Assembly: GCA_025782575.1 (NCBI GenBank) | Contig: JALGYY010000017.1 | Coordinates: 926,232-990,231 of the forward strand | Direction of reading: 5' to 3' | DNA length: 64,000 bases | Source of the DNA: a bacterium | Lineage (GTDB): Bacteria > Orphanbacterota > Orphanbacteria > Orphanbacterales > Orphanbacteraceae | Shown here: positions 44,749 to 52,822 of the stretch, in pieces | Position numbering within the stretch: the first letter of the stretch is position 1 | Layout of the letters: each line of letters begins with the position of its first letter | Translations under genes and position numbers: made by a program | Notes under the pieces: model-generated | Told to the model about the DNA's origin: nothing | What the model saw: only the letters and a program-made list of their open reading frames with translations | The model's database searches: none

Positions 44749-45900
44749 TTATTGATCCTTGTAGAACGACATGAGGAGCTCCGCCACCTCAGGACGAGTG
44801 AACTCGGGCGGAGGCATCTTGCCCTCGGCCAGCATGGCCCGTACTTTCGTCCCGCTCAGGAACACATGATCTTCCGATCCGTGTGAGCAGGTCTTCGACG
44901 ATGCCATATTGCCGCATTTCTTACAGAAGAACGAGTGATCAAAAAACATCGGCGTAATATCGATTTCGTAGCGATCGAATTCGGCGAAGATATAGTGCGC
45001 GTCGTACGTGCCGTAGTAGCTCCCTACGCCGGCGTGGTCACGGCCCACGATGAAGTGGGAGCATCCGTAGTTCTTGCGGACCAATGCATGAAATACCGCT
45101 TCCCTCGGGCCGGCATACCGCATCGCGGCCGGAAAGATGGAAAGGGCGGTCCTGGTGGACGGATAGTAATTCTCGAACAGGATCTTGTAGCACTCCATCC
45201 GGATCTCAGCCGGGATGTCCCCCTTCTGAGTCTCACCGACCAGCGGGTGAACGAGCAGCCCGTCCACGATCTCGAGGGCGCACTTCTGCAGGTACTCATG
45301 AGCCCTGTGGATCGGATTGCGGGTCTGGAAGGCGACAATCGTCTCCCACCCTTTGGCCTTGAACAGAACGCGCGTCTCTTTGGGATCGAGCCGGAAATTC
45401 TCAAATCGATTGTGCTGGGGCCGCTTGAGAAGCGAGATCGTGCCGCCAAGGTACGTGCCTATGATCGTGTCGAGATAGCGAACGCCCGGATGAGCATCAT
45501 CGTTCGTCAGGAGTACTTTGGAGGCCTCCTGCTGCTTGTCGACTCCGTATTTCTCCTCGAGGTCCATCACGGCGAGAATTTCACCATCCGATTCGACGAG
45601 GGCGATCTGATTCCCCTCGACGAACTCATCGCCGTCACCCTCTTTCACCGCAAGCACCACCGGAATCGTCCAGGGGAGCCCTTTGGCAAGACGTTTGAGG
45701 TCGAGCACGGAAAGATAGTCTTCCCGGCCCATGAAGCCTTCCAGGGGGCTCATGGCCCCGATGGCGATCATCTCGAGATCGGCGGTCTCCCGATCGTTCA
45801 GCGTGAGCTTCGGGAGAGAAGGAGCGAGGGATTCCAGCTGTTCGCGCTCCTTGCCCTCCGCGATGCGGTTGATCAGTTTTCCGCCGTGTGCCTTGATCAT
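44749..45900 (-). CDS. sat: Sulfate adenylyltransferase (ATP sulfurylase)
   Basis: 383 residues. The catalytic FQTRNPIHRAHE motif is at ~190-201 (HxxH), with GRDHAGVGSYYGTYDAHYIF and the zinc-binding CKKC...TC.HG segment followed by SGTKVRAMLAEGKMPPPEFT. Length and order match the Sat family of bacteria and archaea rather than CysDN. It makes APS from ATP and sulfate in the cytoplasm. No APS reductase (AprAB) or sulfite reductase gene is present in the window; instead APS kinase is in the same operon, pointing to PAPS production. It is 32 bases downstream of the first RHH gene. Confidence 0.97.
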   Translation of the reverse strand: MIKAHGGKLINRIAEGKEREQLESLAPSLPKLTLNDRETADLEMIAIGAMSPLEGFMGREDYLSVLDLKRLAKGLPWTIPVVLAVKEGDGDEFVEGNQIALVESDGEILAVMDLEEKYGVDKQQEASKVLLTNDDAHPGVRYLDTIIGTYLGGTISLLKRPQHNRFENFRLDPKETRVLFKAKGWETIVAFQTRNPIHRAHEYLQKCALEIVDGLLVHPLVGETQKGDIPAEIRMECYKILFENYYPSTRTALSIFPAAMRYAGPREAVFHALVRKNYGCSHFIVGRDHAGVGSYYGTYDAHYIFAEFDRYEIDITPMFFDHSFFCKKCGNMASSKTCSHGSEDHVFLSGTKVRAMLAEGKMPPPEFTRPEVAELLMSFYKDQ

Positions 45901-45932
45901 GATGTCCTTTCCATCGCCCGGATTTGCGGGCT

Positions 45933-46157
45933 TTATTCCAGGTAACCCAGGTTCTTCAGTTTCTGACGGATGCCGCTCAACTCCTCCTGCGAAAAGGTAT
46001 CGTTGTTCGTTTCCGCCGCCGCCGTCGCCCCCACCAGATCGCGGAGGACGTAGACTATGAAATCGGTAGGCGAGCTAAACCCTGATTCTTCAATGATTTC
46101 TGCGATCCTCCGGTAAAGGGGGCGCGGAATCTTGATGGTGACCCGGTTCTCTTTCAT
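45933..46157 (-). CDS. Small ribbon-helix-helix regulator with LGY tail, copy A
   Basis: 74 residues, start ATG 46157. Residues 1-45 (VTIKIPRPLYRRIAEIIEES, GFSSPTDFIVYVLRDLV) are a typical ribbon-helix-helix DNA-binding domain. The remaining ~30 residues are an acidic linker and a helix ending IRQKLKNLGYLE, the tail shared with CysC and AP proteins. It is the first gene behind the promoter at 46228-46256, and three tandem 11-bp repeats lie between promoter and start codon, so it is likely the operon's autoregulator. Confidence 0.8.
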   Translation of the reverse strand: MKENRVTIKIPRPLYRRIAEIIEESGFSSPTDFIVYVLRDLVGATAAAETNNDTFSQEELSGIRQKLKNLGYLE

Positions 46158-46175
46158 CCGACCTTGGCTCCAGTA

Positions 46176-46209
46176 AGACTCTAATCAGACTCTAATCGCA
46201 CTCCAATAT
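46176..46209 (-). promoter_or_regulatory. Tandem 11-bp repeats, candidate RHH operator
   Basis: On the + strand AGACTCTAATC occurs twice head to tail (46176-46186, 46187-46197), followed by a degenerate third copy GCACTCCAATA. On the transcribed strand the unit reads GATTAGAGTCT. The 11-bp period places copies on one face of the helix, as RHH dimers often require. The repeats lie about 12-45 bases after the predicted transcription start, where a bound repressor would block transcription. Confidence 0.6.
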
Positions 46210-46227
46210 GACTACCACAAGGCTCAG

Positions 46228-46256
46228 ATCATAGCCATATGCCGCGCCCCTGTCAA
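46228..46256 (-). promoter_or_regulatory. Sigma70-type promoter of the RHH-sat-cysC-AP operon
   Basis: On the minus strand TTGACA (46256-46251) and TATGAT (46233-46228) are separated by exactly 17 bases. The -35 is the full consensus and the -10 matches 5 of 6. Transcription would start near 46221 and read into the RHH gene at 46157. The promoter lies in the 114-base gap behind the glycosyltransferase gene. Confidence 0.75.
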
Positions 46257-46271
46257 TTCAGAATTTGGAAT

Positions 46272-48125
46272 TCAGCGAATGGGGGGAAGGAGAATCGTAA
46301 CGGGGGAGTCCTCATCATGCTGGTAGATCGTCCGCCAGGATTCCAATTCGGCCTGGATGGCGCTGCTCTTGTAGAAGACCATCTGGGTAAAGTCGTCGAG
46401 CACGACCGCCCCCGGGGGGTTGTTCCGAAAATAGTCGTAGGTAAAATCGGCCCACTCGCCATCCACTTCCTCTCGAAAAGACCCGAGCGGATGGTTCAGC
46501 CTCAGAAAGGGCATTCTCCCGGCCGCGTAGGACCAGATCATCCCGCCTGACATGACTTCCTCGTCCGGTTCCGTCTGCGCCTTGATGATCTCCACCACCT
46601 CCCGTACCAGATCCGGATGCCACGGTGCCTGGTAGCTGACTCCCCCTTTAGTCATGGTGGTATTGGCTGAGAAGATTAAGCCGAACAGAGTTACGCCCAC
46701 CAGCATCCGGCCGGCGATCGCTTCCCTGGCAGCGTAGAGGGAAAGCACCGTTGCCATGATAAACAGGGCGAGTCCCACGAGTAAGGTCTGGGCAGGACTG
46801 ATCCCGCTAAGGGGCGCCCCGGCGCGTCGGAGTGCGAACAACAGAAGAAGCAGCCCGGTACCGAGGACGAGCGAGATGGTCCCGTGCCGGCGCATGGCGA
46901 AGGGCGCAGCCAACAGGACCAGCATGATGAAGGCCGCCCCACCCGCCAGTGTCAGGCTCTCAATCCAGACAGGCATCCGGTCGGAAATGGTAAGAACACC
47001 CCCTGCCAGCAGAATGGCGGCGACCCCTGCGTGGAGCCAGCCGAAACTGCATTGCCTGCCTGCGGCCGCGAGACCGGCACCGCCAATAATTGCGAGGAGT
47101 GGTTCGAATTCGCGGGCATATCCGGGAAAGAATCCGCGAGCGTACATCCAGTAACCATAGAATGCCGCGAGCGTCATAATACTGATCAGCAGCATTCGCA
47201 AGACGCGTTTCGAAGTCTCGCCTGTCTTGATTCCCAGACGGGTAATCGCGGTAACGGCCGCTACCAGGATGAGGGGCATGATCATCTTGAAAGTAACCGC
47301 AAGATAGAGACCGCTGCTCGGCCTCCCCAGTGTCTCGATCACTTCGGTACCGGCAGCTGAAACATCCTGGGTGGTTTGGGAGAGCGCCGCTCCCAGAAAG
47401 CCTTCAACCGCCTCGAGACCAAGGGCGATCGGATTCAGCCTGTTGTGCCACATCGCTTCGAAGCTCAGCCAGCGGCCGAAGTATGCGAACACGAGAACCA
47501 CGATGGCGAGAAACCCGCAGACGAGCGGCCCGCCGAGCCTGAGAACGCCCCCTCTTTTGCGCTCGAAGACAATAAGATAGATCATGAGGGCCAGAGCGAC
47601 GGCAAGAGCGGATTCACGCACATAGAATCCGCAGGCGAGAAGTACTCCGGCAGCGAGATAGGTCCTGCTCGTAGCCGACGTTGCCGCCAGAACGGCAGCG
47701 AGGGTCAGGCACATGACGATCGGCTGGGTCTGGACCGCTGTCGAATAGTGGACGGTGAGGGACGAGAATAGAAACAGCCCGGCTGCCACCGGGCCGGCGG
47801 GGGGACCACCGATCATGCGGGCGGCCCGGGAGACCAGAATCGCTGTGGTCAGCGTGAACAGCATCGATACGATTCGGCCGGATGTGAGCGTCTGTCCCAG
47901 AACCGCCTGGAACAGAGCGTGTATGTAACAATAGAGAGGTTGTCTCGAACCGTAGTCGACGAACGGCACTTCCCCGAAGAGGATCCTTTTGGCGCTCATG
48001 AGATGAGCCCCTTCATCGGGAGAGATCCACCGATGGGGGATCAACCAGACATAAAGCGCTATGGCGATGGAAAATATTGCCCCGTAGGCCGCCCAATAGG
48101 AATAGTTTTGTTTCTGTTCGCCCAT
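46272..48125 (-). CDS. GT-C fold glycosyltransferase (GT39/ArnT-like) membrane protein
   Basis: About 617 residues from ATG 48125 behind AGGGG; the frame extends to 48164. About a dozen membrane helices span the protein. The first periplasmic loop has the acidic motif WISPDEGAHLMSAKRILFG, typical of the catalytic Asp of polyisoprenyl-phosphate-sugar-dependent GT39/PMT enzymes. The C-terminal ~120 residues form a soluble domain (DLVREVVEIIKAQTEPDEEV). Such enzymes transfer a sugar from a lipid carrier to protein, lipid A or glycan on the outer face of the inner membrane. It lies upstream of the Sat operon, which has its own promoter, so joint function is only suggested. Confidence 0.82.
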   Translation of the reverse strand: MGEQKQNYSYWAAYGAIFSIAIALYVWLIPHRWISPDEGAHLMSAKRILFGEVPFVDYGSRQPLYCYIHALFQAVLGQTLTSGRIVSMLFTLTTAILVSRAARMIGGPPAGPVAAGLFLFSSLTVHYSTAVQTQPIVMCLTLAAVLAATSATSRTYLAAGVLLACGFYVRESALAVALALMIYLIVFERKRGGVLRLGGPLVCGFLAIVVLVFAYFGRWLSFEAMWHNRLNPIALGLEAVEGFLGAALSQTTQDVSAAGTEVIETLGRPSSGLYLAVTFKMIMPLILVAAVTAITRLGIKTGETSKRVLRMLLISIMTLAAFYGYWMYARGFFPGYAREFEPLLAIIGGAGLAAAGRQCSFGWLHAGVAAILLAGGVLTISDRMPVWIESLTLAGGAAFIMLVLLAAPFAMRRHGTISLVLGTGLLLLLFALRRAGAPLSGISPAQTLLVGLALFIMATVLSLYAAREAIAGRMLVGVTLFGLIFSANTTMTKGGVSYQAPWHPDLVREVVEIIKAQTEPDEEVMSGGMIWSYAAGRMPFLRLNHPLGSFREEVDGEWADFTYDYFRNNPPGAVVLDDFTQMVFYKSSAIQAELESWRTIYQHDEDSPVTILLPPIR

Positions 48126-48556
48126 TTCGCCCCTACTGATCCACAAATGACGGCCCGATTGCAACTGGAATAGCTGTTTTCCGCTGATCGGACGGTAGAG
48201 GCCTGGAGGTGAGCGACCCCTCCCAAACCGCTCATGGCCCGTAGCTACCGTTGGGCCATTGACACTCCCCTGCCGAGCCCCCGTCCGAAGCCGGGCGATC
48301 CTCCTCGCGGGAGAATTAGGGAGACGAGGCCGGGCGGGACCTGTTTAATTTAATTATGGGGACACAATACGTAACTCCCCCGCTCCATTCTGGCGGAATT
48401 ACGTATTGTGTCCCCATAATTAAGTTAAACGGGCCGAGCGAGCCAGCGAGGGGCGACGACAAGAGTCCCGCAGCGGCTCCTCGGGAGGAGGATCGCCCGG
48501 CTACGGACGGGAGAATTCCCAGCCTGGGTAGGAGCGGCGAGGGAGGTCAGCTGACG
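48126..48556. other. 431-base intergenic region dominated by a nested palindrome
   Basis: No gene is supported here. The region holds the long nested inverted repeat described separately (48279-48514). Bases 48126-48278 show no motif I recognise. The MauG-like gene begins at 48557 behind a GGGAGG sequence at about 48541. Confidence 0.7.
48279..48514. repeat. Nested long palindrome with GGGGACACAATAC core, copy 3
   Basis: Inner arms 48343-48374 and 48399-48430 are near-perfect inverted repeats containing TTAATTATGGGGACACAATA and its complement, around a 24-base loop. Outer arms add a second inverted repeat: GTCCGAAGCCGGGCGATCCT (from 48283) matches the complement of AGGATCGCCCGGCTACGGAC (to 48509). 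The whole structure spans about 235 bases. The core is shared with copies 1 and 2. The outer arms are not seen at the other two copies. Confidence 0.82.
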
Positions 48557-49666
48557 ATGAGATCCGAACCATTGAGATCGAGCAGGCGCAATCGTTTCAT
48601 CTTCGCCCCCCTCGGGCTTCTCGCACTCCTCGCCGTTTCGGGTTGCGGGGACGACCAACCGACAGACCCGGGCGACGCCAGCGCTCCGATCGACACATTT
48701 CCGCCCCGCGACACGATCACGATCGAGATCGACGGCCTCCCCCCCATGGCAATCCCCTCGAACAATCCGATTACCGTACAAGGCGTCCGGCTTGGCAGGC
48801 GTCTCTTCTACGATCCTATTTTATCGGGCGACAGCACACTCTCCTGCGGTGGTTGCCATGCCCCCCGGTTCGCGTTCAGCGACAGCTCGAACCGCTTCAG
48901 CGAGGGGATCGCCGGTTTATTGGCAGAGCGAAACACGCCGCCGATAATCAATGCGGGCTGGAGCGCCCAGCTCTTCTGGGATGGAAGGGCTCTTTCACTC
49001 GAGGACCAGGCGCGGGAGCCGGTTGCCGATCCGATCGAGATGAACCTGCCGTGGAATGAGGCGATCTCCCGGCTTCGCACCCACCGGGACTATCCCGCAC
49101 TCTTCGGGCAGGCGTACGGCACTACGGAAATCACGGAGACAAAAGTGGTCCGAGCGATCGCCCAGTTCGAACGGACTCTCATTTCTCTCGATTCAAAGTA
49201 TGATCGTTTTCTTCGAGATGAAGAGCCGTTCACGGATTCAGAACGGCAGGGACTCGCACTCTTCTTCAGTGAAAAAGGGGGATGCTTTCATTGTCACGGC
49301 GTGAACGATCTGCTGACCGATGATCTCTTTCATGACATCGCCCTCGACTCGATGCCACCGGACGCCGGAAGATCGGCCGTCACGTCTCTGGAAAGCGACC
49401 GAGGCAAATTCAAGACGCCCACGCTGCGAAATATAGAACTCACCCGACCGTACATGCATGATGGCCGGTTTGATTCGCTCGAAGAGGTTCTCGACCATTA
49501 CCGGTCGGGTGGGTTCCCTTCACCAAACGCGGACGCGCTCTTCCCCGTGGGCCGTGGGTTCGATCTCACCGATCAGGAAACGGCTGATCTGATCGCGTTT
49601 CTTAAGACGCTCACCGACCTCGGATTCGTGCAGAATCCCGACTACGGTCCGCCGGTAAAAGAGTAA
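48557..49666 (+). CDS. Dihaem cytochrome c peroxidase/MauG-family lipoprotein
   Basis: About 369 residues from ATG 48557. The lipobox is LLAVSGCGDD. Two CxxCH haem sites are present: SCGGCHAPRF at C97-H101 and GCFHCHGVND at C243-H247, each in its own cytochrome-like domain. Domain order matches bacterial cytochrome c peroxidases and MauG proteins (LGRRLFYDPILSGD, FRDxx-type linker, TPTLRNIELTRPYMHDGRF). These reduce hydrogen peroxide in the periplasm or oxidise protein side chains. The conserved TPTLRN...PYMHDG segment supports an active peroxidase. The gene is convergent with the octahaem cytochrome gene. Confidence 0.93.
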   Translation: MRSEPLRSSRRNRFIFAPLGLLALLAVSGCGDDQPTDPGDASAPIDTFPPRDTITIEIDGLPPMAIPSNNPITVQGVRLGRRLFYDPILSGDSTLSCGGCHAPRFAFSDSSNRFSEGIAGLLAERNTPPIINAGWSAQLFWDGRALSLEDQAREPVADPIEMNLPWNEAISRLRTHRDYPALFGQAYGTTEITETKVVRAIAQFERTLISLDSKYDRFLRDEEPFTDSERQGLALFFSEKGGCFHCHGVNDLLTDDLFHDIALDSMPPDAGRSAVTSLESDRGKFKTPTLRNIELTRPYMHDGRFDSLEEVLDHYRSGGFPSPNADALFPVGRGFDLTDQETADLIAFLKTLTDLGFVQNPDYGPPVKE

Positions 49667-49695
49667 CGGCCGCCCGGACAAAAACCGGACGGCCG
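49667..49695. terminator. Strong hairpin between convergent genes, probable terminator
   Basis: CGGCCGCCCGG (49667-49677) pairs with CCGGACGGCCG (49685-49695), with one C-A mismatch, around a seven-base loop ACAAAAA. It begins directly after the MauG-like stop codon and lies before the octahaem cytochrome stop. No T-run follows on either strand, so efficiency is uncertain. Confidence 0.5.
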
Positions 49696-49721
49696 CTCTC
49701 GAAATTCAATCAGTGCTCCGA

Positions 49722-50984
49722 TCAATTCTCCGCACGGAGCTCCTTATTCATCTGCTTGATATCCGTCAGATCGAGCTGCATCTCATTCCATCCGTACCAT
49801 AGTGAGTAGTCCGGATTCTGGTGGAACGCGCCCTGGAAGAGACGCATCCTGTGCTTCAGATGCATCACGAATAGCCGCTGCTCGATCGGCGTCGGCGCAT
49901 CGTGGAACGTCAACAGGTCGGGAAACGCGTAAGCATAGTTATCCGGCTTCTCCAGAATGCTGTCCTGATAGAGGCCGGCCACAATCCTGATCGCCTCCGC
50001 GAATAACTTGTCTCCCTCCCGAATGATCCGATCGCCTTTCTCCAGATCGGCCTTAGCATAATTCTCCGAATGGCACTCGGTGCAGGTAGCAAGCATCTTC
50101 GCCCGCTCCCTGTCGAAGTCCCCGGCAGTGAGACGGAGCACGTCGGCACCTGCCATCACGTCGAGCCGTGCCGTCGGTTTCCCATCGGGATCGAGTACGC
50201 CGAGGGCCTTCAGAATAGTCACTCGATTCGCCCACCATTCCTCATCCTCTCCCGGATAGGGAGCCAGCCCGTCAGTCCGAATACCAAGGAATCCCCAGGC
50301 TGTCCGCACCTCATGATTTCCTTCCTGCATGTGACAGGTCTGGCATGTAGGCGCGGCCGTCCCCTCGGGGAGGACACCGCTCTACACGAGAAGCGCCCGA
50401 ACGCCGTGTTTCGAAGTGGAGTACATCTCCCATTGTGGGTGGTCAAATCCCATGTGGCAGGTCTGGCAAGCCTGCGGCTGACGAGCTTCTTCAGCCGAGA
50501 AAAGATGGCGCGTATGACACGCATCGCATGAAGCAATACCGAAACCGGTTTCGCCCGCGTCTTTCAGCGCCTGAATCTCACCTTCACTCTTGACGCCGAT
50601 TTTGTGACACCCGCCACACCCTTTCATTCCCGATATGAGTTCCATCGGCTTGTAGTGGGTCGTGGGCATCGCATGAAGTACCGCCCACGCAATCGCGTGC
50701 TTTCCCTTTCGGAACTGGCCGACCTGGTCTTCATGGCACTCAGCGCAAACTTCAAGGGTCGGGATCCCCACATTGGCGACGTCCTCTGCAGTCTTATGAT
50801 CGTCGCCATGGCATTCATTGCAGCCGATCTCATTTTCGGCATGAGCGCTCAGTTCCCAGTCACCCACAATTCCGGGAGTGAGATCGCGATGACATTCGAT
50901 ACAGGAGTCATCTGCATTGGAAAAAGATGGATAAAAGAGGAACAGTAAGAGGGTGAGCACGGCAACAGGGGAACCATACTTCAT
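49722..50984 (-). pseudogene. Octahaem (HAO-like) cytochrome c interrupted by an in-frame amber codon
   Basis: The frame from ATG 50984 (behind GAGGAG) has a signal peptide (VAVLTLLLFLFYPSFSNA) and six CxxCH motifs, then TAG at codon 201 (50384-50382), then continues in the same frame with two more CxxCH motifs (CQTCH, CTECH) to the stop at 49722. Eight haems and the segments DHPQWEMYSTSKHGV and CHMQEGNHEVRTAWGFL fit the hydroxylamine-oxidoreductase-like octahaem family. The flanks of the TAG (HGVRALLV and SGVLPEGTAAP) read as continuous family sequence, so a single codon is altered. TAG is used as an ordinary stop elsewhere in the window. Most likely a nonsense mutation or sequencing error; otherwise readthrough. 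About 420 codons in total. Confidence 0.75.
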
Positions 50985-51193
50985 GATAGCGCTCCTCGTC
51001 TTGTGCCGGTCGGATCGGACAGGCCGGCTCGGAAACACTTGAACCCACACGAAGGTCGTGCGGACCAATTCAACCGATTTTCAGGCCGGGGATGGCTTAT
51101 CGACGGGCCGAAGACCCTTCAGCATCGTAGCGAAGAGGACCATAGGCCGTCCAGATCAAACAGGCGCCCCCACGGGGCGACGAGTCAATTCGC

Positions 51194-51400
51194 TCAGGTG
51201 AATCCGCCGCCGGAAGAACATCCTCCGCCGGGCAGACCGCCGGATGTTCTGCCGGCAGGGGATGCGAATAGAGAAAGGATCCGCTTCCCGACACCCTTCT
51301 CGCACGAGGGGCAGGCCTGCTGTTCATCTCGCTCCGCAATTGATGTCATTACGTCGAACTGTTCATCACACTTGGAGCACTTGTATTCGAAAATGGGCAT
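51194..51400 (-). CDS. FmdB-family zinc-ribbon protein
   Basis: 68 residues from ATG 51400 behind AAGGAG. The N-terminus MPIFEYKCSKCDEQFDVM and the second pair CPSCEKG give the CxxC...CxxC zinc ribbon of FmdB putative regulatory proteins. The tail is Gly/Ser-rich (GGLPGGGCSSGGGF), as is common in this family. Function is not established beyond zinc binding. The gene is divergent from the SGNH hydrolase gene. Confidence 0.9.
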   Translation of the reverse strand: MPIFEYKCSKCDEQFDVMTSIAERDEQQACPSCEKGVGKRILSLFASPAGRTSGGLPGGGCSSGGGFT

Positions 51401-51429
51401 TAAGCTCTCCTTCGTAGGTTACGAATATC

Positions 51430-51435
51430 ATTATA
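51430..51435 (-). promoter_or_regulatory. Consensus -10 element upstream of the fmdB-like gene
   Basis: TATAAT on the minus strand, about 30 bases before the ATG at 51400. No -35 lies at ideal spacing; a TTGACG occurs 23 bases upstream, and TTGACG-16-TATCTA is an alternative pairing nearby. Confidence 0.4.
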
Positions 51436-51520
51436 CTAGATACACTCGTGATTCGATACGTCAAGGTGGGGGACGGATCGGAGCATTCGACCATTGCGCA
51501 CTTGCGCGGGAAGGGGCGAG

Positions 51521-52588
51521 ATGAACAATCGGCTTCGAAGCCTTGCCGCGAATCTCTCTCTCCTCGTGGCAAGTCTCGTTTTTTTTCTGGTGCTCGGGGA
51601 AATCGCTCTTCAGGTCGGCCTCCCGATCTTCAAACCCCGCTTTACCAGGATTGATCCTGTGGTCGGCTGGTTCCACACCCCCTCCGCGAAAAACGATGAA
51701 GAAATCGAAGGGCACCAATACTCGCTGAGCTACAACAGTCATGGTTACCGTCCTCACGAGCACGAATATGCGAAGCCCGCGGGAACCAGGAGGGTGATCG
51801 TGCTTGGCGATTCTTTTGTAGACGCATCGGAAGTGGGGGACAACGAAACCTTCACATGGCTTCTCCAGGAGGAACTCCCCGGTGTCGAAGTGATCAATCT
51901 GGGCGTCTATGGGTACTCCACAGGACAGGAGTTGATCACCCTCGAAGATCGGGGCTTCCGATATGATCCCGACCTGGTCCTTCTCGTTACGATGACAAAC
52001 GATTACGATGACAATCTGCTGAACATCGCCTCGTTCGGACCGATTCCCCGTTTTGTATTGGATGGTGATTCAATCGCTCTCGAAAAAACCGGACATGAAA
52101 ACGCGATGGCTACTTTCCGGAAGACCAACTTGCCTCTGCCCGGAATCCGGTTCTTTCACCAGCACAGTCTGCTCTACTATTTCCTGAATCACTATGTCTA
52201 TCAGCGCCTGGCAGGGGGCAGAATCGAATCGATTATCGAGGAACAACGACATGCGATCGCCGGAGATGAAAAGCGAGAGCTTTACGCAAGAATCGTATGC
52301 CGCATGAGCGACATCTGCGAAGCGAGAGGAACAGCGCTCCGGGTTTTATTCGTCTATCCCGAGGCTCACCTGGAGGGTGAGATTGACTCCCCGTCACGCC
52401 GGGTGATCGAAACCCTCGAGTCCCGAGGGGTCGCTACTTTCGATCTTCATGGGCCATTACGGGAGCGGCAGCTTTCGAGCGACCCCTCCCTCTACTACGA
52501 GCATGACTTCCACTGGAACCGGACAGGCCACCGTTTTGTGACCGATCTCCTCGCCCGGGAGATCCCGGCGTGGCTTCCCGAAAACTGA
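51521..52588 (+). CDS. Membrane-anchored SGNH/GDSL hydrolase
   Basis: About 355 residues from ATG 51521 behind AAGGGGCGAG. An N-terminal helix (LSLLVASLVFFLVLGEIALQ) anchors the protein. The block I nucleophile motif is VIVLGDSFVDASEV with Ser98. The block III Asn region is TMTNDYDDNLL, and the C-terminal HDFHWNRTGHRF supplies the catalytic Asp/His. SGNH enzymes of this shape act as esterases or O-acetyltransferase partners on extracellular polysaccharides (AlgJ/AlgX-like); the exact role here is unknown. The next gene encodes a polysaccharide-lyase-like protein, which agrees with glycan work. Confidence 0.85.
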   Translation: MNNRLRSLAANLSLLVASLVFFLVLGEIALQVGLPIFKPRFTRIDPVVGWFHTPSAKNDEEIEGHQYSLSYNSHGYRPHEHEYAKPAGTRRVIVLGDSFVDASEVGDNETFTWLLQEELPGVEVINLGVYGYSTGQELITLEDRGFRYDPDLVLLVTMTNDYDDNLLNIASFGPIPRFVLDGDSIALEKTGHENAMATFRKTNLPLPGIRFFHQHSLLYYFLNHYVYQRLAGGRIESIIEEQRHAIAGDEKRELYARIVCRMSDICEARGTALRVLFVYPEAHLEGEIDSPSRRVIETLESRGVATFDLHGPLRERQLSSDPSLYYEHDFHWNRTGHRFVTDLLAREIPAWLPEN

Positions 52589-52822
52589 TTCGAACGAACC
52601 CCGCAGGTCCGGTGTTCAACCTCCTGGAAGAAGCCCGCGCCGCAACCATTCGCTCCTGTGGTAGGGTGTGTAAGAGGTGTTTGGTTAAGAACTCCTCTAT
52701 CTTGTTGAATTGAAATGCGATAGATATGGGGCTCCCCCCTCAATCTCGAGCCCATGAGGCCGATAAGTGGCTTAGATGGATCTAGAGATATTCAACTTCT
52801 GATTCAAGCGGGAGAAGCGAGA

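Noticed and set aside
44935-45945. Open frame on the + strand opposite sat (about 336 codons)
   Set aside because: The minus strand encodes unmistakable ATP sulfurylase; the + frame has no family features.
50382-50384. TAG in the octahaem cytochrome as a pyrrolysine codon
   Set aside because: No pyrrolysine machinery is visible, TAG serves as a normal stop elsewhere in the window (for example the MATE gene), and the position is not a known Pyl site.
52699-52735. Promoter-like TTGTTG-17-TATGGG upstream of the heparinase-like gene
   Set aside because: Both hexamers match the consensus at only about three positions, which is expected by chance in an AT-richer gap.
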